In this document: positions 6,970 to 16,385 of the stretch, piece by piece | How the letters are laid out: each line of letters begins with the position of its first letter | Numbering within the stretch: position 1 is the stretch's first letter | From: Cupriavidus agavae | GTDB lineage: Bacteria; Pseudomonadota; Gammaproteobacteria; Burkholderiales; Burkholderiaceae | DNA: 64,000 nucleotides | Assembly: GCF_004217045.1 (NCBI RefSeq) | Contig: NZ_SGXM01000006.1 | Coordinates: forward strand, 1-64,000 | Reading direction: 5' to 3' | Made by a program: the position numbers and the translations under genes | The notes under the pieces: model-generated | The model's input: the letters and a program-made list of their open reading frames with translations, nothing else | The model's database searches: none | What the model was told of the DNA's origin: nothing

Positions 6970-8208
6970 TTAGTTATTCAGTCTCTCACCGCCTAACCAC
7001 GCGTAAGTGCCGGGATCGCACGGCCGACCATAGTTACCCAAGCCAGCTTCGTTTCCTTGGCCACCAGGCCAAAGGATGCAAAGCCCCCAGCCAATCCACT
7101 GGCTATTGATCGACGGGTTACTCCACATTGCGACAACGGAGCCCTGTGCCGATCCACTCGCTGCGCGCCAAAAGCCGTTCTGACACGAGAGAGTCTTCCC
7201 GTTTGGATCGCTGCGGATCGCTCCTTGGGGATCTGCACAGCTCCAACCCTCTTGCACCTGCTGACCACCCCCGGCCGACGGTACAAGTGCGCCACCGGCG
7301 TATAAGTATCCACTCGAGACCATGTTGCCGGATGCGGCGACATTCCCATATGACTGGATCCCATTCGCATTGACTTGTGCCGCCCCAAGTGTTCCTGCGA
7401 TCGTTGCATTCCCATAGGATTGCACATTGTTACCAGCAACGACATTGCCGGTAACGCTGCCTGCGGCGCCTACGTTCCCCGCCGCCGACACTGAACCGTT
7501 CGACTGGAGGTTTCCGACGCGATTCATTGCCTGGTTGTTCGCGTCCATCGCGCCGGTCAAATTCAAGGAGCCATCGCGCTTGTAGAACTGGTTCATCGAC
7601 TGCGCAAGCAGGGAGCTGGAACCGATTCGCATTGCCAAGACGCCGACAGGCTGCCCCGCCACGGGGTTGGGCGCTTGCCACGAAGCCGCCATACCGGTGA
7701 TGGTCGCTGGCGTTTCGGCGAAGGTCACACCGGCATCCTGGCCAGCCTTCACGACAGCGGCTCCCATCAGGTCCGTACGAATACGCCCGAAAGCGTCGCG
7801 GTATCCCTCCGTCGAATAGACCAAGCCCGGAATCGAACATCCTGAAATGTCCCCCGCGCAGTTCGTCGGGGTAAGGGTGACTTTGAACGACAGCCCCAGC
7901 GGACTGATGTCCGAGTACCCAATCGGAAGCAAGCCGAAGTTGATGAAGTCCTGCACTGTCGGGTGCAGCGGATCAGCCACCCCGATGGTCTTGCCGCCCA
8001 CGGTGAGATTGGTGGACCCAGCCGGGCTTTTCGCCAACGCCGTGAACGCTTCGAATGTATACGTGTTCGCCGCCTGCGCAATGTTCGACATGTAGTTGCC
8101 TGTCGCCATCGCGAGGTTTTCCTCCTGATCGGCGTAGGCCCAGGCCACCGAACCCACCAAGGCGATGCTGCCGACCAGCAGGCCCATCGAGTAATTACTC
8201 AACAACAT
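6970..8208 (-). CDS. pilV: PilV-like minor pilin / tip adhesin
   Basis: 412 residues. It has a short basic N-terminus and a hydrophobic segment (residues ~10-27) that matches the class IVb pilin helix. A pilin-like domain to ~200 follows, then a Gly/Asn/Ala-rich stalk with repeated SYGN and N-G-N-V motifs, and a Trp/Cys-containing C-terminal head. This is the layout of PilV in IncI1-type thin pili, where the head decides recipient specificity. In IncI1 the head is switched by a shufflon and the Rci recombinase; no inverted partial pilV copies or recombinase gene lie between its end and the lipoprotein gene, so here the head appears fixed. It is the last gene of the operon. The hairpin at 8230-8249 lies between pilS and pilV. 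Confidence 0.82.
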   Translation of the reverse strand: MLLSNYSMGLLVGSIALVGSVAWAYADQEENLAMATGNYMSNIAQAANTYTFEAFTALAKSPAGSTNLTVGGKTIGVADPLHPTVQDFINFGLLPIGYSDISPLGLSFKVTLTPTNCAGDISGCSIPGLVYSTEGYRDAFGRIRTDLMGAAVVKAGQDAGVTFAETPATITGMAASWQAPNPVAGQPVGVLAMRIGSSSLLAQSMNQFYKRDGSLNLTGAMDANNQAMNRVGNLQSNGSVSAAGNVGAAGSVTGNVVAGNNVQSYGNATIAGTLGAAQVNANGIQSYGNVAASGNMVSSGYLYAGGALVPSAGGGQQVQEGWSCADPQGAIRSDPNGKTLSCQNGFWRAASGSAQGSVVAMWSNPSINSQWIGWGLCILWPGGQGNEAGLGNYGRPCDPGTYAWLGGERLNN

Positions 8209-8229
8209 CTTCCGCTCTCCTATGCCAAA

Positions 8230-8249
8230 GCCCGGCCGCTCGGCCGGGC
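8230..8249 (-). promoter_or_regulatory. Intercistronic hairpin between pilS and pilV
   Basis: GCCCGGCCG (8230-8238) and CGGCCGGGC (8241-8249) form a 9-bp GC-only dyad with a 2-nt centre. It sits in the only sizeable gap (65 bp) of the pil operon. Such a stem could stabilise the upstream pilS message or attenuate pilV, giving more major pilin than minor pilin. Confidence 0.55.
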
Positions 8250-8273
8250 ATGTCTATACGACTCGCGTCCGCG

Positions 8274-8909
8274 TCAGGACATGAACAGGTTGAGGGTGTT
8301 GCTGTCGCCGGAACACTTCACCTTGCTGGGGTCCACCGAACCTCCCACGTCCTTGATCGTCGTGCCATTCACCACAATCCGTCCGGCGCTGCTCTGGAAG
8401 GCCGCCACAATCGCAGGGCACGCGGCGTCGGGCTGATTCGGAACGGTGTACTGCACGCTATCGTTGTTGCTCAACAGGCGCGCCGGCGCCACGGTCAGCG
8501 TGCCGCCGCCCGGCTGCACGGAAATCGTGCCGCCCGTATCGGTCATCGTGGTCAGGTCTCGGAAGACGCCGTTGTCGATCAGCGACGTTACGGACACCTT
8601 GCTGTATTGGCCGCGGTAGTTCGTTTTGACCTTGCCCATGACGTTGTTCAGCTCGGTGGTCAGCTGCTGCACTTGCGTATCCACCGAGTTGTGCGAGAAC
8701 AGCACCAGGATGGCAACGAGGGTCAGCGCCGCCAGCAACAGGTAGAAGCCGTATTCGTCGAGGATGCCGCCGTGTTGGCCGCGCAGACGCGGGTTGCTGC
8801 GAATGCGCTTCCATTGCTCGGCCCGGCTCAGTTGGTTGAGCGGCACGTTGGAATCGAGGGCGACCGTTTCGGGCTCTGCGGCGTTGATTTGCAGGTTGCG
8901 AGTGTCCAT
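8274..8909 (-). CDS. pilS: Type IVb major prepilin PilS
   Basis: 211 residues. A long charged leader (47 residues) ends in the prepilin peptidase site G47|G48-I-L-D-E52, which puts the conserved Glu at +5. The hydrophobic assembly helix GFYLLLAALTLVAILVLF follows. The mature domain carries paired Cys (near residues 163 and 199) for the D-region disulphide. This is typical of IncI1 PilS and TcpA/BfpA-type pilins with unusually long leaders. It is separated from pilR by 16 bp. No prepilin peptidase gene (pilU) is present in the window, so processing must rely on an enzyme encoded elsewhere. Confidence 0.88.
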   Translation of the reverse strand: MDTRNLQINAAEPETVALDSNVPLNQLSRAEQWKRIRSNPRLRGQHGGILDEYGFYLLLAALTLVAILVLFSHNSVDTQVQQLTTELNNVMGKVKTNYRGQYSKVSVTSLIDNGVFRDLTTMTDTGGTISVQPGGGTLTVAPARLLSNNDSVQYTVPNQPDAACPAIVAAFQSSAGRIVVNGTTIKDVGGSVDPSKVKCSGDSNTLNLFMS

Positions 8910-8925
8910 GTTTCGTTGTTCCTTG

Positions 8926-10155
8926 TCAGTTGGATGGGAGGGCGGACGAGTTGATGCTTTTCTGATGCGTGCGGATGCTGTTGGTCTGCATGCTGGACTT
9001 CAGCTCCCGCGCCATGAAGGCGGGCATGAAGGCCAGGCTGGTAATGAGGATGATCAGCAGGATCGATGCCTTGAGATTGAACGACGACGCGCGCTGCTCA
9101 AGCTCGCGGGGTGCGGTCTGCAGCAGCGTGTTGGAGACCGTACCCAGCATCTTCGAGAGGTCGTCCTCATACTCGGCAATGTCCTGGATGCGGAATGAGG
9201 TGTCCCGATCGAAGAGTCCCGTATCAAATATCTTGCCGCCGGCGTTGGGACTTTCCTCGAGCGCAACCTGGATGCGCTCGATGTGTTGGGCGAGATACGG
9301 ATAGGCGTGCTCGCGCATCAAATCCAACGCTGGCGACAGATTCTTCGAATCGCCACCAAAACGCTGCGTGACGGCCGACATGGCGGACAAGAACTGGGCG
9401 CCCTGAAAGCGGCGGAAGAAGTCGAACAGAATGACCTTGTTGTCGAGCCACTGGCGATACTGACCCGTGTAGTTCTTCAGCGCCTTGACTACCCAGTATC
9501 CCAGTGCGAGTTCGCCGGCCAGCACCAACCAGCCCCAGTTACGGAGAAACTGCGCCGAGTAATGGAACGTCTTCGCGATCGGCCCATAGGCGTCGACCGG
9601 CAGCAGGCTGGCGAAACTGTTGTCAAGCATCGGCGCGACGAGGAACGCCATGGCGCCCAGGTACACGTGCAGGATGATGAGCGTCAGGCCGACGCTCGCC
9701 AGCATGATCACGATATTGGCCTTGGCATCGTGCATCGCGCGCAAGTTCTCGGCCAGCTTGAAAAGTCCCTGCTTCAGGTCGCCGCCCTGTTCCGCCACAG
9801 CGAGAATTGCGAGGTCTTCATCCGGCACGGTGCCGCGCAGGATTTCCGCCAACCGCGATTCCTGCGTTTCACCGTCCAGGCCTTCACTGCGTGCGAGCCA
9901 CAGCGATGCAAGCATGCCAAGTGGCTCACCAGCACGGCGCGCTGCGTCTTTGGCAAAGTGGTTCGAGATGGGCTCGCCTGGCATCTTCTCGATGCGCATG
10001 GCCAGGTCATAGTAATAGTCGGCCCGCTTTGCCCCGAACTCGAAGCGCGCGCGCCAGAGCTTGTCCGGGAAGCGACCCACAGAGGCAGTGGTTCGCACGG
10101 TCGTGTGGCTGTGCGACTTACGGCCGCTTATCAGCGCTTTGATACGGGACATCAT
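8926..10155 (-). CDS. pilR: Pilus inner-membrane platform protein PilR (GspF family)
   Basis: 409 residues. It has two GspF-type helical domains separated by hydrophobic segments (around residues 148-175, 210-230 and ~370-385, the last being SILLIILITSLAFMPAF). This is the PilC/GspF inner-membrane core that couples the ATPase PilQ to pilin polymerisation. Its start overlaps the pilQ stop by 4 bp, which fits translational coupling and stoichiometric synthesis. Confidence 0.88.
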   Translation of the reverse strand: MMSRIKALISGRKSHSHTTVRTTASVGRFPDKLWRARFEFGAKRADYYYDLAMRIEKMPGEPISNHFAKDAARRAGEPLGMLASLWLARSEGLDGETQESRLAEILRGTVPDEDLAILAVAEQGGDLKQGLFKLAENLRAMHDAKANIVIMLASVGLTLIILHVYLGAMAFLVAPMLDNSFASLLPVDAYGPIAKTFHYSAQFLRNWGWLVLAGELALGYWVVKALKNYTGQYRQWLDNKVILFDFFRRFQGAQFLSAMSAVTQRFGGDSKNLSPALDLMREHAYPYLAQHIERIQVALEESPNAGGKIFDTGLFDRDTSFRIQDIAEYEDDLSKMLGTVSNTLLQTAPRELEQRASSFNLKASILLIILITSLAFMPAFMARELKSSMQTNSIRTHQKSINSSALPSN

Positions 10156-11966
10156 GCAACACCTCCCTGCACGCGATTCAACATGCGCTTGAGGCGTTGC
10201 TCATAGCCATCCAGCGACAGAATGCGCTCGGCTTCGCGCGGGTCAACCGTGCCGGCGTAGACGTGATACATGGCGACTTCAAAGACTGACTTGCCCGTGC
10301 AGTCAGGCACATCGAAGCCGGTCTCGCGCTTCTCGCGCTGATGGGCCTGCAGCTCAATGGCCCGAGCATCGCGGATGAACATCAGGTCGAGCTCGTCGGG
10401 CTCGAACATCTCCGCAGCCATGACCCGGCCGCGGATGCCGTTCAGATCCGGCAGGTTAGCGCGCCGGCACTTGTCACACCCCTCGAGGCGGCGCAGGCGG
10501 ATACCGTCCACATCGAATCGAAAGAGCTTCTCGATCTGGTGCAGCTTCGCCGCACCCAGGATATGCTTTGCCTCGTCCCCGTGGTGGCCGCAGTCGCACG
10601 TTTTCGGCAACAGCGCCTGATACACGTAGAGATTCACGAACCCGGGCGTAGCCAGCACGCTGCGCGGAATGCGCAATTCGCTATCAGCCAGCCGGTCCGT
10701 CGCCGCAACGGCGGAGGGAGCGTGGACTGTCGTGAGGGCACGCAATCCGGCACCCGCCACGTCGCGGAAGAGCCCGGCCGACTCGAAGTCTCTGACTTCG
10801 CCGATCATGACGAAGTGGGGATTCATCCGCTTGAGCTGACGCTTGGCCACGATGAACGGGTCGTCTTCCCGGTTCGCGCCGTCCAATTGCCGAGACACCG
10901 AGAAATGGTGCGTGCCGCGTGCCATCAGTTCGACCGGGTCTTCGATGGACATCTTGTTCATCCAAGCGGGCAGGCGCTGCATGACGGCGTGCGCCGTGGT
11001 CGTCTTGCCGGAGCCGACCGTGCCGACCAGAACCACGCCACCGCCCATCTGCATGGTGCAGCGGTCGATGACGTCGGCCTGTTGCTGGAAGAAGCCCAGG
11101 TCCTTGACGAAGTCGACCTCGTTCGTCGTGGCCTTCTCGCGGTTGACCCGCATGACCGTGACGTGGCCGTCCGCGCTTTGCATTGACGCCCAGCGGAAGA
11201 CCAGCGGCACGCTATCGACCTCCGCGCGCACGCTCGTCTGTTGGGGCAGGATGCGACTGAACATGCCTTGTGAGCCGCCCTTGCCCTTTTGCCAGACATG
11301 GCCCAGCATATCCAAGAGGTCGCCGGTGCGGATCTGGAACTCGGGCGGCGAAACGAGATGGCCATCGATGGCGAAGCGGATCTGCGAGAGATCGCTGTTG
11401 TCCTTGGCCTCGAAGTGAATATCCGACGCTTGCTCGCGCAAGGCAAACTGCGCGGCCGCGAGGAAGGTCTGCCAGAGCGCATTCGCATTGCGGGCGCCGG
11501 GAACGGCCGTGGCAGCCCGGCGCGCCCTGCCCTCGACGCCGCGCGACAGCGCCGTCATGACCTGCGGTGCAGCCGTATAGACAAAGGGCGTGGCGGGCTC
11601 GTAGTGCAGCCGCGACTGCCGGAGGATTTCCTCGGTCACGTCGGAATGCTGCATTTCCGCGAGCAGGATCAGCGCAAACTTCCCGCGCGCACCGCCTACG
11701 CCCTCCTCGACCAGCACCGGGCAAAGCTGGTGGCGCAACGACTGCGCCATACCCAGCTCGTCATAGATGACCCGCACGAACGACGGCAGATCGTCGGTCG
11801 TGCGGATCTCGGCAGTTGGGATGGCCTGCGGCTCTGCGGCGCCAAGCACCGGTTCGACTGCCACCGACGGCTGCACGACCGAACCTGTACCCGAGAGCAC
11901 GGTGATCCCGCCGCCAGAGACCGGCATCAGAGACTTGGATTTGTTAAAGAATCGCATGACGGGCAT
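10152..11966 (-). CDS. pilQ: Pilus assembly ATPase PilQ
   Basis: 604 residues, a GspE/PilB-type secretion ATPase. The N-terminal ~160 residues are variable. From ~165 the SDIHFEAK motif opens the core domain. The Walker A is G315-T322 (GTVGSGKT), the Asp box IEDPVEL follows, and the Walker B region reads FVMIGEVRDFESAG. A tetracysteine zinc element (CDCGHHG...CDKC) sits near residues 455-500, as in other GspE relatives. It powers thin-pilus extension. Overlaps of 1 bp with pilP and 4 bp with pilR show a tight operon. Confidence 0.92.
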   Translation of the reverse strand: MPVMRFFNKSKSLMPVSGGGITVLSGTGSVVQPSVAVEPVLGAAEPQAIPTAEIRTTDDLPSFVRVIYDELGMAQSLRHQLCPVLVEEGVGGARGKFALILLAEMQHSDVTEEILRQSRLHYEPATPFVYTAAPQVMTALSRGVEGRARRAATAVPGARNANALWQTFLAAAQFALREQASDIHFEAKDNSDLSQIRFAIDGHLVSPPEFQIRTGDLLDMLGHVWQKGKGGSQGMFSRILPQQTSVRAEVDSVPLVFRWASMQSADGHVTVMRVNREKATTNEVDFVKDLGFFQQQADVIDRCTMQMGGGVVLVGTVGSGKTTTAHAVMQRLPAWMNKMSIEDPVELMARGTHHFSVSRQLDGANREDDPFIVAKRQLKRMNPHFVMIGEVRDFESAGLFRDVAGAGLRALTTVHAPSAVAATDRLADSELRIPRSVLATPGFVNLYVYQALLPKTCDCGHHGDEAKHILGAAKLHQIEKLFRFDVDGIRLRRLEGCDKCRRANLPDLNGIRGRVMAAEMFEPDELDLMFIRDARAIELQAHQREKRETGFDVPDCTGKSVFEVAMYHVYAGTVDPREAERILSLDGYEQRLKRMLNRVQGGVA

Positions 11967-12592
11967 TAACCTTTGGCCGTGCTTACGGCGGCCGGCAGAG
12001 CACCAACCTGCGCCGGCTGGGCGGGCGCAGCCGGGGCAACCGGGAGCGGCAACGGCAGCGGCATCGCGGGCGGAAACGGGCTCACGCCGGTGGTGGCGCC
12101 GGGCACTGGCAGCGGGCCGGCTGGCTTCGAGGACGAGCGCATCTCGCTACCAGCTTGTTCACCGGCAAGGATGACCGCGTCTTCGTCCACCTTGGCGGCG
12201 TTGATCGTCTGCTTGCCCCGGACCAACTTGGTCCCCGACTCTGAGATGGAGACGACCTTGTATCCGCGCACCGAGCCTCCGACCTTTGCCGCATAGACCT
12301 GATCGCCCCACTTCACGTAGCTGCGCAAAGCCATCGGCAGCCCGGCTGCTCGCCCGTCCACGCCATAGAGCGCGATAGTCTTGGGCGCCTCATGTGCACG
12401 TTGCTCGGCAGATGCCAGGGCCGCCGCAACCGAGGTCGGTGCCGGATTACCTTTCGCGAGGTCCTGATCCAGCTTCTGCAGGGCCAACTGGGCGTCCTTT
12501 TCCAGCAGCTGTTGGGTGACGGTCTTGACCCCATCCGCGTGCGCGGCGCTCGCGGCCAGACAGGTGAGGAGGATGGTCGTGAATCGTTTCAT
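11966..12592 (-). CDS. pilP: Pilus biogenesis protein PilP
   Basis: 208 residues with a cleavable signal peptide (about 1-19, ending SAAHA). The central part (LYGVDGRAAGLPMALRS, then VGGSVRGYKVVSISES) matches the PilP periplasmic domain of IncI1-type pilus operons. A long Pro/Ala/Leu-rich tail ends the protein. It is thought to link inner-membrane assembly proteins with the secretin. Position between pilO and pilQ is the standard order. Confidence 0.85.
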   Translation of the reverse strand: MKRFTTILLTCLAASAAHADGVKTVTQQLLEKDAQLALQKLDQDLAKGNPAPTSVAAALASAEQRAHEAPKTIALYGVDGRAAGLPMALRSYVKWGDQVYAAKVGGSVRGYKVVSISESGTKLVRGKQTINAAKVDEDAVILAGEQAGSEMRSSSKPAGPLPVPGATTGVSPFPPAMPLPLPLPVAPAAPAQPAQVGALPAAVSTAKG

Positions 12593-12603
12593 TGGTGCTT
12601 CTC

Positions 12604-13962
12604 CTAGTCCCGCGCGTACGCGTCGCCCTTGGCTTCGATCATGAATTTGGAGTCATTGATGGACGGATCGGCGTCCAGCTTGACCGTGAGGGTCAGTTCA
12701 CTCACCGACACGTTCGAGGGAAGGGCGGCGAGCATTCCGGCATTGCGCAGCGGACCATCGATCTCCCAAGATGCGATCCGGTAGACCGCCGGCACCGAGT
12801 TGAACCCTTCCGGCGGGATCGCACCAAACGGCACCAATTCGTTGAAAACGGCCTTGGTCGTGGCCGGGCGCATCAGTTGCAGCGTCGATCCGAGGTCAGT
12901 GCGCAATGCCATGCTCTTCGGGAGCGACTCGAGCAGCTTGCCCAACGATGTCGGCGGTCCAAACGGCACCGTGGCAGTCACCGTCACATCGTTGTCGTCC
13001 TTGCCAAAGCGCGGATTCGAAAAGACGTCCGGCATATCGGCCACGAAGGTGGTGTTGGTTGCGCCACGCGTGCCACCGCCACTCTTGCTCGCGTCCAGGC
13101 TGTAGACGGCCTCGCATTCGCCCGTGGGCGTTACGACCGCCTTGCAGGTCAGCGTCGCAAGCTTCCAGCCACCGACGACGACCGGGACGGATTCGGCGAA
13201 CCAGCGGGCAAAGGCCGGGATGGCCACAGCCGCCCTGGCTGACGGGACTGCCGAGCGTGCCAGGATGTCTTCCGCATAGCGCTCTGCCGGGCTTTTCTGT
13301 GGCGGCGGCGGGTTCTTGCGAATCTGGTACGCCTGGTACTCGGCCATGCCGTACTTCCCGCCCAAAGCGGCCAGTACACCGATGATGGCGAGCGTCGCCA
13401 GCCGCTTCTTCGTGGCGGCCGCGCTCGGCTTGCGCAGTGCCGCATGGGAATCGGCAGCTGCCGCGATGGCATCGAGGTGCAGTTCGACGAAACTCAGAGC
13501 CGCCGTGCCGCTGACAAGCTGCGCCAGCTCCGGCAGATTGCCGGCCAAGCGGAACGGCCCGCCTGCCTTCTGTGCGAAGTCCTTGACCACGTCAGAAAGC
13601 GTGGCTTCGTCAGCAATGACCCGATCAAAGCCCACGCGCGGGCGCCCCTTGAGAATGCCGCACACGAAGTACCCGACGTGGGCGCCGGCGTTCTCGAGTC
13701 GATAGGCGAACAGCACGTTCGGCAACAGATCGGGGATGCGTGCGATGGCGACGGCTGCGGAGTAAATCTTGTCCTTGATCTTGGTCTGCGCATCCTCCGG
13801 TGCGAGGTAGCCCATGTGCAAAGCCGCACCGTCGTGCCAAATGCGGGCGGCTTTCACTTCTTTTGCCACCTTCGCCGCGAGGTCCGGCGCCGGCGCGTTG
13901 CCCGTGAGGGTGCGCCAGTTCATGCCAAAGGCAAGCGTCTTGCCATGGATGTTGACGATCAT
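12604..13962 (-). CDS. pilO: Pilus accessory protein PilO (type IVb)
   Basis: 452 residues. A cytoplasmic N-terminal half (start MIVNIHGKTLAFGMNWRTLT) is followed by one transmembrane segment near residues 188-203 (LATLAIIGVLAALGGKYGM) and a periplasmic C-terminal domain. Size, topology and position between pilN and pilP match the pilin accessory protein PilO of IncI1 thin-pilus clusters. The gap to pilN is 6 bp. Confidence 0.82.
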   Translation of the reverse strand: MIVNIHGKTLAFGMNWRTLTGNAPAPDLAAKVAKEVKAARIWHDGAALHMGYLAPEDAQTKIKDKIYSAAVAIARIPDLLPNVLFAYRLENAGAHVGYFVCGILKGRPRVGFDRVIADEATLSDVVKDFAQKAGGPFRLAGNLPELAQLVSGTAALSFVELHLDAIAAAADSHAALRKPSAAATKKRLATLAIIGVLAALGGKYGMAEYQAYQIRKNPPPPQKSPAERYAEDILARSAVPSARAAVAIPAFARWFAESVPVVVGGWKLATLTCKAVVTPTGECEAVYSLDASKSGGGTRGATNTTFVADMPDVFSNPRFGKDDNDVTVTATVPFGPPTSLGKLLESLPKSMALRTDLGSTLQLMRPATTKAVFNELVPFGAIPPEGFNSVPAVYRIASWEIDGPLRNAGMLAALPSNVSVSELTLTVKLDADPSINDSKFMIEAKGDAYARD

Positions 13963-13968
13963 CGTGGC

Positions 13969-15762
13969 CTACCTCGCCTCGCCCTGGTCCTGCACCATCA
14001 CCGTGGCGAGCAGCAGCGTGAACGTGCGGGTCTTCGACACCGTCTGCGATCCGCCCAGGATCATCGGGAGCGATTCGCCAAGTGTGCGGCGCGTGTTCTG
14101 CGTGTCGTCCTGGTCAAGCGCCGTCATGAGCACCGTCTGGCCGTTACGCACGATCAGGTCTTGCTTGGGAATGCCCTTACCGACGAGGTTGATGGTCTGC
14201 ACCGACTGCTGATTGTCTCCCGTGCCGGACGTGAACTTCTCAAGCGGCCCGTCCTGCTTGGACTGGTCCAGCGCGATGGTGAGGTTCACGTCATCACGCG
14301 AGGTCGCATCGGCATAGACCGCCAGCTTGAAGCCGACGGTGGCCGTCGACGTGGTGATGCCCGGCACGCCGCCCGTGCCGCCCACGCTCGATGCCGCCGG
14401 CGTGGTACCGGATACATACGAGAAGGTGCGTCGGTTGTTGTACTGGAACCCGTGGCGGTTACGCATCGACACCGGGATCGTCAGGTTCGACGTCACCGTG
14501 CCGTACTGCTTGAGCGCGTTGACGATCGCCTGCGTGCCGCTGAAGCCACCCGAAGTCAGGTTCAGTCCAAGGCTGCCGGCAGACGACGAGACCAGCGTAG
14601 CGGGCGAGAGCGCAGTCGCCGTGAACCCGGGCAGATTGTTCAATGCCTTGGTTAGCACGACATTCCAGTCCACGCCCGCCTCGCCGTTATCCGACACGGT
14701 TAGGTCGATCATCTGGAACTTGAGGGTCACCATGCGCGAGTAGATTGCGACTTGGCGGCGCACGATTTCGTCCGCCGCATCGACCGCTTCCTTGGTGTCT
14801 CGCAGGGTCAAGAGACCCGTGGCCGGATTCAGCTCGGCATTGCCTACCAGCGTCATCGCGGGCTCGATGCTCTTCTTCACGCCGGCCAGATCGTCCTGAT
14901 CCTTGATCTCGGACTTGGCTACCGCGTCCACCTGGTTGTTCTGCCCACCGCTCGTGCTGCCCGAGCTCGATCCTTGTGCGGATTGCTTGAACTCGGTGGT
15001 GAAGGAATTGGTGCCGGCCTGCATCGGCAACTGCCAGGTCTTCGTCACCAGCCGGTAGAACCGAATGACACCCTTCTCGCTGTTGAACTCCCAATTGATC
15101 CCGAGGCGGGTGGCCACCGTGTCAAGCATAGTTGCCAGCGGCATCTTCTCGCTGTTCTTGAACTCGACATTCAGGGCGTTATCGAGAAGTGGCGTTGCTT
15201 GCGACGCGGCTGACATGCCACCAGCAGCGGTCAGCGCCCCAGGCAGCGGGCCATTCAGGGTGGGCGCCGGGCCGAGGCCCTGCGCGAGGGGGTTCACCGC
15301 GCCCTGCCCCGTCGGCGACCGCAGCTGCTGCGCCGCCTGCTGATCCAGACTGCGTGGCAACAGGAGGCTCGGCGGCAGGTAGACATCCGATTCGATCTTG
15401 ACCGGGATGTTGGTCGCCATCTGGATGCGCTGACCAACCACTGCAAGCGACATCGAGCGCTCCGGGAACATGACGAGGGTGTCCACGTTGGCCCGTAGCG
15501 CGACAGGTAGCGTCACGTTGCGCGCCACAGGCACACGTTTGCCGGCAAGGTACGGCCGAGCCACATCCTGCTCGGCTTCGACTGCGGCCCGGTCGCGGCG
15601 GATGCGCGCGTACAAATCTTCGGTCGTCTGCACCGACTGCGCGGTTGTCGCGTCGGTCGCCTGCTGAACGTCCTTAAGCAACGAGGGCGACACGCACCCA
15701 GCGAGGGTGGAGCAAACGAGCGCAGCGCCGGTTGCGGGGCGGATGATTCGGGTCAGCTTCAT
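13969..15762 (-). CDS. pilN: Outer-membrane secretin lipoprotein PilN
   Basis: 597 residues. The signal peptide ends in the lipobox LAGC with Cys23. An STN/N-domain region (~90-330) precedes a C-terminal secretin core, with the typical VPVSMRNRHGF-like and NGQTVLMTALDQ stretches leading into the final beta-barrel strands. It belongs to the PilN/BfpB group of lipoprotein secretins, which form the outer-membrane gate for type IVb pili. A Ser/Gly/Gln-rich spacer lies near residues 265-280. It stands 7 bp after the TcpQ-like gene. Confidence 0.9.
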   Translation of the reverse strand: MKLTRIIRPATGAALVCSTLAGCVSPSLLKDVQQATDATTAQSVQTTEDLYARIRRDRAAVEAEQDVARPYLAGKRVPVARNVTLPVALRANVDTLVMFPERSMSLAVVGQRIQMATNIPVKIESDVYLPPSLLLPRSLDQQAAQQLRSPTGQGAVNPLAQGLGPAPTLNGPLPGALTAAGGMSAASQATPLLDNALNVEFKNSEKMPLATMLDTVATRLGINWEFNSEKGVIRFYRLVTKTWQLPMQAGTNSFTTEFKQSAQGSSSGSTSGGQNNQVDAVAKSEIKDQDDLAGVKKSIEPAMTLVGNAELNPATGLLTLRDTKEAVDAADEIVRRQVAIYSRMVTLKFQMIDLTVSDNGEAGVDWNVVLTKALNNLPGFTATALSPATLVSSSAGSLGLNLTSGGFSGTQAIVNALKQYGTVTSNLTIPVSMRNRHGFQYNNRRTFSYVSGTTPAASSVGGTGGVPGITTSTATVGFKLAVYADATSRDDVNLTIALDQSKQDGPLEKFTSGTGDNQQSVQTINLVGKGIPKQDLIVRNGQTVLMTALDQDDTQNTRRTLGESLPMILGGSQTVSKTRTFTLLLATVMVQDQGEAR

Positions 15763-15769
15763 GCTTGTC

Positions 15770-16357
15770 TCACTTGGACGGGTCGCACTTCGTGGTCAGC
15801 TTCACCACGCGCACGTAGTTGTTGGAGTAGAAGCAGGGCTTCAGGCTGTAGTCGGTCATCTCGGTGGCGGACAGCACGCGACGGACGGCCGTCTTGAAGT
15901 CCCCCGAGAACGCGTCCGATGCCTCGATCGGCACGTCCTGGTCAACTTCCCACTGGGCCGCGGTCCATCCGGCTTCGCGCGCCCACTTCTCGATCAGCAC
16001 ACGGTAATTCGCGTCCGCGGGCGAGACCGTCCAGCTGCGCTCCGTCGGCACCGGTGAGGCTGGCAAAACCACCGTGGGAATCACGGTTGCAGTTGCCGCT
16101 TGCGGCACGGTCACCACAGCTGCCTGAGAGACCGTGGTGGCGGGAATGTTTGCCGCGACGGTGGTCCCCTTCGCGCGCTCGCCTGCCAGCACCTGCCACC
16201 CGCCGCCCGTCAAGGGCTTCGACGGCTCGAAGTTGCCAAACGGCTCCGCGCCGAAAGGGCCGGACGCCGGGACGGCCGCATGCGCACAGAGCGCGAGCGA
16301 AGCCGAGCCGGACAAGAGGAACCGGCAGAACCGGGCGAGCATTCGAGACTGGTGCAT
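15770..16357 (-). CDS. TcpQ/PilL-like pilus protein
   Basis: 195 residues from the ATG at 16355-16357, chosen because a signal peptide follows directly (MHQSRMLARFCRFLLSG, cleavage after AHA). The C-terminal ~85 residues (WTVSPADANYRVLIEKWARE, then IEASDAFSGDFKTAV) are the TcpQ-type domain found in IncI1 PilL and in toxin-coregulated pilus TcpQ, which helps secretin assembly. Two Cys sit near the C-terminus (178 and 192). The longer reading frame upstream overlaps the transglycosylase gene and is unlikely. Confidence 0.75.
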   Translation of the reverse strand: MHQSRMLARFCRFLLSGSASLALCAHAAVPASGPFGAEPFGNFEPSKPLTGGGWQVLAGERAKGTTVAANIPATTVSQAAVVTVPQAATATVIPTVVLPASPVPTERSWTVSPADANYRVLIEKWAREAGWTAAQWEVDQDVPIEASDAFSGDFKTAVRRVLSATEMTDYSLKPCFYSNNYVRVVKLTTKCDPSK

Positions 16358-16385
16358 GGCTGATTTCCGTTGGAATTCGAATAAG

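Noticed and set aside
6970-8208. A shufflon at the pilV end
   Set aside because: No inverted partial copies of the pilV C-terminus and no recombinase gene are found between pilV and the convergent lipoprotein gene.
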